In this document: piece after piece, positions 54,150-64,000 of the stretch | Numbering within the stretch: the stretch's first letter is position 1 | Layout: every line of letters starts with the position of its first letter | From: Periplaneta americana | Lineage: Eukaryota; Arthropoda; Insecta; Blattodea; Blattidae | DNA: 64,000 nucleotides | Direction: 5' to 3' | Assembly: GCF_040183065.1 (NCBI RefSeq) | Contig: NC_091117.1 | Location: forward strand, 110,487,001 to 110,551,000 | Notes under the pieces: generated by a model | The model's input: the letters and a program-made list of their open reading frames with translations, nothing else | The model's database searches: none | What the model was told of the DNA's origin: nothing | Translations under genes and position numbers: made by a program

Positions 54150-56935
54150 AAAGTGGACTTAGTTCCTTTCAACAATAACCGATACATTTGAATCACTTGT
54201 TTCAGAAACAGCACTTCTCCCTCCAGTAACATTTTTCAGGAAATTGAAAAAACGTTCTGTAAGGCATATTTTATTGTTCACACTTGTGATATTTTTTTCA
54301 TTTGATCATTTACTAAATACAAACATCCTGACATCTTGCTTATTTGATAGAGTTCAATACCCACATCTACAGAATTTGTTTAATTTGGAGGAGATGTGCT
54401 GTTTCTGAAACAAACAGTAGGAATAACAAGAACAACAAGTAGATTCTCAATGTTAATAATCTTAAATTAATGTAGAAATGCTAATATAAGTTAGAGAACA
54501 TGTTTTAAACCCATTCATTCAAACTTCACAGCCTAATAATCACAACTTAAAATGCAGAAAATATTACCTGCAAAAAAAAAAAAAAGAAATTCACTAAGTT
54601 TCTGTCAAACAGGACATTTTTAATTATGTCAATAATAAATTCATGATGGCATCAAAGCATACACACAACATTACTCTTCCTTAGTATGTTTTCTTGCATC
54701 ACCATGATTAGTCATCAGTTGATCTCGTTGGCCAAGTATATAGTTCATTATAAAAATCATGATATTCTGTTGGAATGTATGGTTCCAATTTCTTAATGTC
54801 TGATAATTTCTTTTCAATTAAAGCCACATAGCCATGTGGATAAGCAGGAACACTGGGCAGCATAGGAAGCACACTTCTAGAAAGGAACAACTTGAAAGTA
54901 TGAACAGTCAGTCCATCAATAAAGTTCCTTCCTGAGATATGATCCACTTCATATTGGAACTCCATAAAGTCATTCACATGAAAAGTTACTTTCTGATCTC
55001 TTTTCATTCCTCTTCCCATGGACTCAATGGACAGAACAGACTTCTTGAAATAGGTCTTCCACCAATGGTTAAAGTCCAAAATGTCTGCAGTTTGTGCCAT
55101 TTGAACAGAGAATCTGTTGTTCTTATTTGATGCAACTATTAACTCTATGTATTCTTTTATTGAATAGATTCTGTCTGATGTGCGAATCTTCCTCTTTATA
55201 ACACCAAAATCTCGATCACAGGGCATGAAGAAATGCCCACGAATCGGAAAATAATGGTATATTTTTTTAAATCTGCCAGTAGTAATAAGAGTTTGGAGAA
55301 ATCGAACAACTGTGTTATTCCTATTCTGACCTGGGCAGCTATCAGAGAAGATGTGTAGGTACTTTGTTGTGTTTGGTAACTCGTTGCTTATGTAATCTAA
55401 GATAAATTAACAGACTTCATCTGGACCTTTTTTAGCCAGCCCCTCGTGATAAATGTACAATTTTGCTGTGTTATCGCTCAAGTTATGTATATTAAATACA
55501 TTAACATTAAGTTGCCTGAGATAGAATGCTTCCTGCACAGGTATCTCTGGCAGATGTAAATTCTGCATATAATCTATACATATTGAAGCAGTTTCATTGT
55601 CTTCTTTGCAGAGATTAGAACAATATTCCATTTTTTTTGTGAACTTTTTGGCTCTTCTTTTATGGACAATAAACTCTGCTCCTGCTACACGTTTGGCGTT
55701 ATCATTCAGCGATGGACTTTTCATCCTTACCGATAGTTGTTCGCATGTACAGCAGGTATCAATTTGTGGCCTCCCAAATGATAGACTGAATCGCTCCTTA
55801 AAAATTTTGCGGTATAACCAGTAGGATACCTGTTGGTCAGGATACTTCTCCATAAAGGAGGCATGCGTTAATGTGATATTTAACCTCTCGCTCAAATATT
55901 CTATTTCTCTTGATGAGTAGTGAGATTTTTTGGTTGGATATGAGCGTATGTGATCTTCCACTAATATACACACTTCCCCAGAAGTTGCATTTCCAGAAGT
56001 GTTTTTACCCCTCAAATCCTTTGGAGATCTTCCAAGCAGTAACAAAGATGTTAGACGACGAATGCGACCCTTTGTCACACCATGCAAGTTTAGAAATGCT
56101 TTGGCACACACTTGTTGTCGTCCAAAACTACATGTCACAAAATACTTGAAATTACGCGAACGTGGCTTCTTTGGTTCATCTCCCTGCGGACGTCTCCTTT
56201 TAACTTGCACTACTTCCACTAATGCTTGTAAATACGAATACTGTTCGTCTTTAGTTTCTTTGGCATAAAAGTTTGTAAATATTTCTTCTCGATCCCCCTC
56301 CAATAATCTTCCAAAGCACTTCAATTTACACCTGAAGGAAAGAGGGATTATGTTATGTGACGAAAAGTATAACAGGAGTAAATATGGATTTAACATATTA
56401 TGAATCATGTTACATTGCAAAGTATGATTTTCATAACAACAGCAACACTATTGAACAGGTAATCATTAATATTGTGGCATACTCACTTGCAATCATTTCC
56501 AATTTTCTTCTTTGCGACCACCTTAGAAGCATAGTTGATATGTTCTAACCCCTTTACTCTTCCCCTTTTCACATGTTCTCGTTTGTATTCAACACTTTTA
56601 AATCCTCTCTTTCGTTTTTTCACTACGGACAAAACAGCTCCCTCATCACTACTAGACGCCATGTTGGAATAGTACTATTGGGGGAAACTAGCAGCGCTCC
56701 TTGTGGAGAACAGAAACGGCACTTTTCCAGGATAAGTGTTGTTACTGCACAAAACGGAAACTTTCGACTAAGTTTGCAAGCAGCAGTTATGTGATGGAAG
56801 TGTTGTTTCTGCACAAAACTGTAGCATTTCAGTCGGTAATTGCGATTGTGCTAACAACTCATATACGTCAAACAGTGGAGAAGTGTTGTTTCTGAAACAA
56901 ACGATTCATTTCTATAAAGGAAGTCTATTCGGATG
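54150..56935 (-). mobile_element. DNA transposon with two-exon transposase-like gene (ends approximate)
   Basis: Inverted similarity between about 54150-54220 and about 56876-56935 includes gaatcacttgtttcagaaac on the left and gaatcgtttgtttcagaaac (complement) on the right, with acttcctttNNa further out. A palindromic motif tgtttcagaaaca plus agNacttctcc recurs at least six times near the ends. The interior encodes a transposase-like protein on the minus strand. The outermost bases and the target duplication are not determined. Confidence 0.7.
54708..56662 (-). pseudogene. Two-exon transposase-like gene, near-complete with one in-frame stop
   Basis: Exon 1 is 56662-56487 and starts with an ATG; its protein begins MASSSDEGAV and is Lys/Arg-rich. 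It ends at a donor gtgagt (first base 56486). Exon 2 begins at 56331 after a pyrimidine-rich acceptor ending cag. Splicing restores a family-like junction (NDCKCKLKCF) and keeps phase. The joined frame would be about 599 codons, with one interruption: a TAA at 55409-55407 inside VC*FILDY. Downstream in the same frame are HIFSDSCPGQNRNNTVVRF (probable catalytic Asp), RGHFFMPCDRDFG, then NHWWKTYFKK. Upstream are KYFVTCSFGRQQVCAKAFLN, SHYSSREIEYLSERLNIT, YRKIFKERFSLSFGRPQIDT, and a CCTCEQL cysteine knuckle. I recognise this as a widespread, high-copy insect protein family of probable transposases. The single stop means it is only just dead, or is an assembly error. Confidence 0.8.
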
Positions 56936-57859
56936 CGAATAGTTGGGGCGACATATTTTTTTCTAGGTGCCAATTCTGGAACATTGGTTTTCAGTAGGGG
57001 AGTGAGAGGTTATTGTCACGTAGATTGTTCTTAATATCGTAAGAGAAAATACAGATCATGTATTCTTTAAAATTTTTGTGTTTCTTTTTTTTAACGTGTA
57101 GAGATATAGGCTTCAAGAAGATATGGCTTCAACGAATACATAAAGTTGCCTCCTACTTCAGTTTTTGATGTAGTTAAGAAATAAACTTCCATAAGGGAAA
57201 GTAAATTTCCACCGCTATCTCTAAACGCAATTGTTTGTTTTCATTAATTTTTCAAGCTTCTCGATCTCTCCTCCATCACTTTAACGTACAAACCAGTTGT
57301 AATATGTGTAAGTAGACTCCATGCAATAACCATTTACAGATTTGACACGACTCTGTACAATTTAAAATTGCTTTGAAGAACGAAAATTTAAATTTTTGTT
57401 CGGATCAAAGTTCTGCATATTTAAGGGACAAAACTAACATTCGTTCAATTAGTAATTATCTCAATTCACTGCACTCTTAAAGTGACTGAGGATATTAGAA
57501 ATTTAGTCAGTCATTTTTCAAAATATTCTACTAAACGTATCATTTAAAATATTTTTTCTCTCGAAACATAAAAAGGATCAAAACTGTATTTAACTTTACA
57601 GTTTTGACATAACTACAAGATTAAACCCCTGAAATTAATGACGTGTGTGTGTCTAATGACTACCCTCTTCACTTGCGTGATTCGGGTTCCTCATACTGCG
57701 GATAGATGACAGGACTGTGACCCATTTTCAAGTTGCACACCACTTCGGCGGGCCACGTTATGCATGATGTGTGTATGTTAAGAGTTATGGCATTAACAGA
57801 GCCTTTTGATTTTCACTTTCGTTTCTCAGTTTTATTTCATTTATAGGCTACTTTTTACG
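56936..57859. other. Unannotated sequence
   Basis: No gene or element ends are supported. Confidence 0.4.
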
Positions 57860-57964
57860 TGGGTTGTAAATAAAGCAGTGGCAACATAGACAGTACGAAC
57901 ATAAGTTATTATTGAACTTACATGGCAAATATATTTACATCTCTTTAATATAATAATAATAGGC

Positions 57965-58013
<49 letters not shown>

Positions 58014-59470
58014 TTATTTTTTCTGTCAGAATTAATGCCGTGAGGTCTTCTCTACCATTCAACCAGAGGATAAAAAGTAATACATGATAATATAATGTTA
58101 GTACAACAAAAAGTTAAAAGTATACCAAAGATAAGATCGAAACAGAAAAATATGCATAAGCCAGAGGATAACTGAACTTAAATACTTACTTCTAGATGAC
58201 AAATTAAATTACAAGATTAATTTATAAACTAATTACAATTGTAAATTTTCATATATACCCTGGGACACCAGCGTGTTCCTGCATCGTTTGCCAAATCCGT
58301 GGTAATAGTTGAATGCCGTTAACTAGGTTGTTTCTGTTGATCTCTCTAATTGACTTCCCTACTACATGACGCACTGATTCAATATCTGGAAATCTCTTGC
58401 CTCTAAGTGATTCTTTCAACCGTGGAAACAAGTCGTAGCCACAAGGACTCATGTCAGGGGAATACGGAGGATGTTCCAATCCATCTCTGTAGCAATTCAG
58501 CCACTGTTGACAACGAGCATTATCATGAAAGATGAAAGATGGATTGTCTCTCAGGAAATCTGGACGTTTGCGCCGCATAGCTGGACGTAGGTTGTGTTCC
58601 AGAAAATGTTGGTAGTACGCTGCATTGACAAATTGGTCTTAAGATAAGGCTTGGCTAATGATAACATCTTCATTGTCGTATGCCACTATCAGCATGACTT
58701 TCATCCTAGAGGGTTCATAACGCACTTTTTTTGGACGTGGTGATCCTTTTTGGTGCCATTCATTAGACTGACGCTTTACTTCAAGCTCGTATGCCCGTGT
58801 CCACGTCTCGTCAATGACAACAATACGTTGCAGGAATACGTCCCCTTCGTTGTGATATCTCTGTAGGTGGAGTTGAGCTATTGCGTATCGATGTTAGGCC
58901 TACCTACTTCTGTGCTTCTGTCAAGTTATGAGGAACCCAACGTGCTGCAATTTTTCTAATGTGGAGGTTTTTCTTCAGAATGTGCCACACAGTTTGATGA
59001 ATGAGTCCAACCTCGATAGATAATAATTCTCATACAGTCCAGTCATGATCAACAGCAAGGAGACCTCGCACTAATTCCACTTATTCGTCACAAATGAACG
59101 GGCGACCTATGTTTGTCACGTGTGCCGTCTCATTTCGACCCGTACGAAATGCAGAGATCCATGTTGCAACCGTCCGATACGGTAGTGCATCGTTGGTACA
59201 AACTTCAAGTAACCCTTGATGACATTACAGTGCATTTCTACCATGGGCTACCTCGATTTTTATCCACGATCACTGCTCAAGTTGAGTAAACATGCTTTAG
59301 AACAGTTAAAATAGTGCTCTACATTTAACCACGCACAATAACAGCATCTGATATCATAGCAACCGGTTTTATCATTCAACACTTAGACAAGATCACGAGT
59401 TGTGTCGTATCGCATACGAATGTGCATGACCCATTCCTGGCAATGTTGTCACTGCTTTATTTACAACCCA
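57860..59470 (-). mobile_element. mariner-family transposon, decayed
   Basis: The left end tgggttgtaaataaagcagt (57860) matches the complement of the right end (ending 59470) for about 30 bp with few differences. TA follows on the right; the left flank reads CG, so one copy of the duplication has mutated or the boundary is off by a base. The element is about 1.6 kb. It contains an (AAT)n array at 57950-58014 near its 3' end and a transposase on the minus strand. Confidence 0.85.
58249..59280 (-). pseudogene. mariner transposase, acidic residues kept, frame broken
   Basis: On the minus strand near 58830-58640 the reading IVVIDETWTRAYELEVKRQS then NEWHQKGSPRPKKVRYEPS holds the first catalytic Asp (DETW). 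In the frame 58578-58249, HDNAR keeps the second Asp and HPPYSPDMSPCGYDLF the third. Only 22 residues separate the second and third Asp, against 34 in typical mariner, so an internal deletion is likely. Between and upstream of these the frame is broken; the N-terminal DNA-binding part (about 58900-59280) is visible only in scraps. It is not functional. Confidence 0.8.
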
Positions 59471-59680
59471 TATGTATTGGTCTATTGTTTTTTGTTTACT
59501 TAATAAAATTTCATTTTTACGGTTAACTCTGCACGTTGTCAATCAGAAAATGTAGAGTAGCATTAATAACAATTTCTACTAAACACCGAAAATTGTCACA
59601 ATAATATAAATTAAAAGAAACAGACCGTGCGGATACCCTTTAAAATGTATTTGCATGACAAGTGAAATATCTGCTAGTAG

Positions 59681-59838
59681 TTATTTTAGTAGGTTATATA
59701 ACGACGCTGGGTTATTTAGTGTCGATGGGATCGGTGATAGCGAAATGGTATTTGGCGAGGTGAGACTGAGGATTCGCCATAGATTGCCTGACATTCGCCT
59801 TACGTCTAGGGAAAACCTCGGAAGAAACCCAACCAGGT
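59681..59838 (-). mobile_element. SINE fragment (family A relative) without tRNA head
   Basis: The stretch ttattttagtaggttatata through tgatagcgaaatggtatttg to aacccaaccaggtaat matches the body of the copies at 13.7 and 42.6 kb. It stops where the tRNA-like head should begin, so it is 5'-truncated on the minus strand. Confidence 0.85.
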
Positions 59839-59952
59839 AATATGCCCATATTTATAACGCATCATTTGGCAGAAATTTATAACGTCACATCTGACTTAAA
59901 TGTAATATGCGGAAGAAGTATTCAGTTTACAAATGCAGTTCTGTTGAAGTTA

Positions 59953-60589
<637 letters not shown>

Positions 60590-60976
60590 TCGAGCGACAA
60601 TTTAACACTTTATTTAATACATTACAGGTAATTTTGAATTTATTGCATTGTTTAAATTCTGTGGTGTTTGGTCAGAACATGATAACTCCAAAAATGGTCT
60701 TTTTTCAGCTGAAAGCGCATCCAAACATATAAAAACAGTTCTCCTTCGTTTGGTATAGCCGTGATATCTCTATCTAATCTTATGTTATTTTCATTCACAT
60801 TTATATGTAAGTTAGAATTATGATTTGTGTAGGAAAAGTGGAAATAAAAATGCTTGTAATTCAAAACACATTTTTTGAAGTTATCAGGTTTTGACCTAAT
60901 ACTACAGAATTTAAACAATGTAATAAATTCAAAATTAGCTGTAATACATTAAATAAAATGTTAAATTGTCACTCGA
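60590..60976. mobile_element. MITE with ~110-bp imperfect inverted arms
   Basis: The left arm (from tcgagcgacaatttaacact, 60590 to about 60700) pairs with the complement of the right arm (about 60868-60976, tcgagtgacaatttaacatt). Blocks ttgaatttattgcattgttt and ataactccaaaaa are shared further in. Identity by eye is about 85 percent. The minus-strand frame 60652-60918 lies across the arms and is not credible. Confidence 0.85.
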
Positions 60977-62624
60977 GTTACCAGGCTAGCAGTGTGCTGT
61001 AATTCATTCTCCTACCATTTGAAACGACAAGCCGACACCAAATAATGTTTCTACGCTATTCGCAGTGTCAATAGTACAGATCCCATAGTTACTAATCATC
61101 AAACGCTGCCAACGATTTTCATCATGTGGATTTTGTCATTGTGTTTTTCACAGTTCCCACCGGTATCTATTTCTTTACACGTTTTGACTTAGGCCTACTC
61201 CTTATATCATTCTGGTAATGTATAGTATGTTTGTGCGTAATACCGACTTGACTTCATTTATTTTCCTTTATCCGCTCACCGAACAAGTCGTTTTGTTCAT
61301 ATAAGCCAATATCAAAAGAAAAAAAACACAAAATGCGTTGTCCTTTTGAGAACCCTGTGAACACTTTCCCAGAGAAGGCACCTTTCATTTTTATTACGCA
61401 CTTCTATATTGTTCGTGATCATATTGTGATATGATAGTCTAGAGCTTGTAATTAATATTACATTTCTGTATATCACATTTCATCACTCAAAGTATTTTCA
61501 CTTCCGTTATTATAAATTAAACCATTTCAAATAACTTGTATTATCATGGCCTTCTACTAATAAATTAATAACTTATTACGCCGCGTAGAAAATCGTGTAA
61601 AGATTGAGTTTTCTACGCAATAATTTACGTACAATATGTATCATGTTATTACGTGGTCAATCCTGGTTGTGACATATCGCTCCGGTAGGTCAGTGTTACA
61701 GCGGCGTAGCAACAATGGTTCGGATTAGAGAAAAAAACGGACAAAACGTTTATTTCCAACCTTAAAATATGAAGTTGGAAATTGTTTTGTGGTGTTATTT
61801 TGAAGTCAGTCCTTAACAAAACAATATTTTAGCTACATATAATTATGATTTTCATATTTATAGCTTTCGAAAGTTTACTAAGTTAAGTGCGCCAAATAAG
61901 GCCATGTAGACCAATTAGGCCAATTACTGTTTTACGAAGAAATGTCAAATATTGGTTATAAAGGGAAGCATCTTCCTCATCCGCATGCTCTACTGAATAT
62001 TAAAGCTTATCAACCATTCTCTTGTTGTCAGTTGTAGTGGATACGTAGACGAAGAAAGCTGTGCAGCCGAACCTCATTGTGTAGATACTACCACGTGGGA
62101 AGTGCGTTTTTGTTTAAAACTCCTTATACATTTCACGAAAATGTAATGTGTTATGTATATCAAATCATTACAGTATATTTTATCTATTTTCAAGAGTTCA
62201 AAATACTTTTACAATATAATTTAAATTAGGATTGTTTTACGTAACAAAATGAAAGAAAACGTATGTAGCGCTTTAAGCCAAGCAATGGCATTATTAGGAC
62301 TACATGATTCACTGAATGCTTTGCATTAATTATTTGTTTTTATTCAATTTTGTTTATTTATTTACTTAATTACTTCATTATTTATTTAATTATTAATTCA
62401 TCATTCATTCCATTTCATCTATTTAAGCTAGTACTGTTTTATTTGTAAGGAGGACGTTATCAGAGAGATGATTTTGTGTGAAACTTGTCGCAGATATGTG
62501 CTTAACATTGCATTGGGATCACAAAACAAAAGAAAATTGTACATTTTGAGTTCCCAGAATGTGAAAACGATTGAGTTCTGATATAGTCTCAAGCGTTTTA
62601 AGTCATTCATAGTGTAAAGACTAG
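60977..62624. other. Unannotated sequence with one short hairpin
   Basis: A 10-bp perfect inverted pair, gcgtagaaaa at about 61582 and ttttctacgc at about 61610, encloses an 18-nt loop. No gene is supported. Confidence 0.4.
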
Positions 62625-63245
62625 TGTCGTGCAATGTTCGAAAATGAGAGGCGATATCAAGATACTACAAACTTCGCCCTACTTCACAGACATCCCAACA
62701 GGACGTGGAAGTGAAGCATATAAACAAAAATAACCGAGTTCATTGAAAAACGGTAAGAGGCCTTATGTTCGGTTCATGTTTGCAGAGTCTCCCTTTGCAT
62801 TTGTTCAATATTTACCTTTCCTTAAATACGTTCGGTGGCATTCTCTTTAGTTCCTACCCTCCCTGCTCCTTTATGCTTTACCTGCATAAGGATATTAGGC
62901 ATATATCTTGCGAAGTTACGCATAGTAATGAGTATAGGTAATTTTTTCTTGTTATTAATATAACTAAACATTCACAGAAATATAGGTATAAATAAATAAA
63001 ACAAAATGTATCTTTAAAAAGCATATGCACATAGTACCAACTAGTATGTGCAATGTTCAAACAGGAGAGAGAAAACCAAGACATTGCAAACTTCGTCTTA
63101 TTTCATATGAAAAAATTAATCGCAAGATATGTGTTCAAATCCTTAAGCGGTTTAAAATAGTGTCCTGCAATGTTCGAACATGAGAGAGGCAACCAAGACA
63201 TCAAAAACTTCGTCTTATTTTATATGAAAAACTTATCGCAAAGTC
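62625..63245. repeat. Three dispersed copies of a ~70-bp repeat
   Basis: A unit like gtgcaatgttcgaacatgag, then a ccaagacatNNNaaacttcg segment, then tcttatttcatatgaaaa, occurs at about 62627, 63047 and 63172. The last two are 125 bp apart and share the longest match. Each is preceded by a ttaagcg/gtttta-like stretch. Confidence 0.65.
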
Positions 63246-64000
63246 TATGCTAAAACATGAAGGGATGGGAGTGGAGGACAGCCAATATTTTTGTAACAAA
63301 GTGGAACAAACACGACAGGTCTTCTTCTGCCGAGCGAACATCGATGAATGTAGAACTTCTTCAAACTCGATTAACTTGAATCGAACATAGTGCCTGTAGA
63401 CTTTCATCACCCATATAGTTACACAAATATTGTTACCGAGAAACTGTGATTTACTTGAATATTATGCGAAGAAAGTAATTATAGCTATTTTCTTTCTGTA
63501 ATTGGTATAGTAACAAACGTCACGTATTTTAAAAACATAATATAATGTACCTATATGTACGTATATTTCTGTCGAAGTTTAATCATATTTTTGTAATAAA
63601 AATTACATCTCCTTACAACTAAATAATACTTCTCACGATTTGTTCTAAAATCCTTACTCAGCTAAAAGCATGAAGAGTTGGAAGAGGAGTGTAAGAGAGA
63701 CAAGCGAACTTCAAGAGCACAGATTATTCAAGGCGCAAGACCGAGTGAACGAGACAGATCACAGTATAGAGAACATACAGTAAAGACACCTAAGCCATTT
63801 CGTGGGAATAAATTCTGAGTACGCATGTCACGAAACCGGGTGTATTATCTGGAACCTCCACCAGATGGATCTCCATGTACCCGGGCTGGCATAATTTAAT
63901 ATTGACTGAAAACATTCATTACTCATCTTTTAATAAATTTAAAGACATGAAGCAAAGGAATGGCAATATAACCATAATAATAATTACTTCCGTATGCAAT
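63246..64000. other. Unannotated sequence to the end of the window
   Basis: No supported gene or element. The GC-richer end (about 63800-63890, with gaaaccgggtgtattatctg) resembles nothing I can name. Confidence 0.35.

Overview
This window looks like nuclear DNA from a large, repeat-rich, AT-rich arthropod genome, most likely an insect. The C-termini of the LINE copies (a Gly-Arg-Pro-Arg-Arg-Arg-Trp block near 9.1 kb and related pieces near 4.3 kb) and the SINE consensus pieces resemble copies I remember from cockroaches and termites. A blattodean such as Periplaneta is therefore my best guess, from memory and not tested. There are no operons, CRISPR arrays, rRNA genes or convincing host protein-coding genes. 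Nearly every recognisable coding stretch is a transposase or a reverse transcriptase, usually broken.

Layout. 0-10 kb: a SINE, a pogo-like DNA transposon (1757-3820) sitting on the 3' tail of a decayed LINE, an SINE inside that LINE (3928-4219, 11-bp target duplication), a three-copy ~170-bp tandem repeat, and microsatellites. 10-20 kb: a SINE core, a perfect 118-bp-arm palindromic MITE (12573-12812), a SINE with a 14-bp target duplication, a 5'-truncated LINE with a 732-codon reading frame (14981-17179), and a non-autonomous hAT element (18452-19523). 20-30 kb: a ~2.3-kb degenerate 12-bp minisatellite, then a Penelope-like retroelement (25152-28830) with ~1-kb inverted terminal repeats, a reverse transcriptase and a GIY-YIG nuclease, possibly inserted in a pogo-like relic. 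30-40 kb: a foldback element with a tRNA-like core, a pogo-like element holding a Tc1-like element, 1.25 kb of polypyrimidine, a SINE, and a 52-bp minisatellite interrupted by a hAT-type element. 40-54 kb: MITEs and SINEs, a TIR transposon with 31-bp flanking repeats inside a LINE relic, and a pogo-like element split by a hAT transposon with an 8-bp target duplication. 54-64 kb: a nearly intact two-exon transposase-like gene with one internal stop (56662-54708, minus strand), a decayed mariner, a SINE piece and a MITE.

The nested insertions give a relative history: LINE relics are oldest, pogo-like elements landed later, and hAT, Tc1-like and Penelope copies landed within those. No pathway or gene co-operation can be inferred. 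Element boundaries marked by target duplications were read by eye and are reliable to a few bases. Family names rest on motif recognition, not on a database search.
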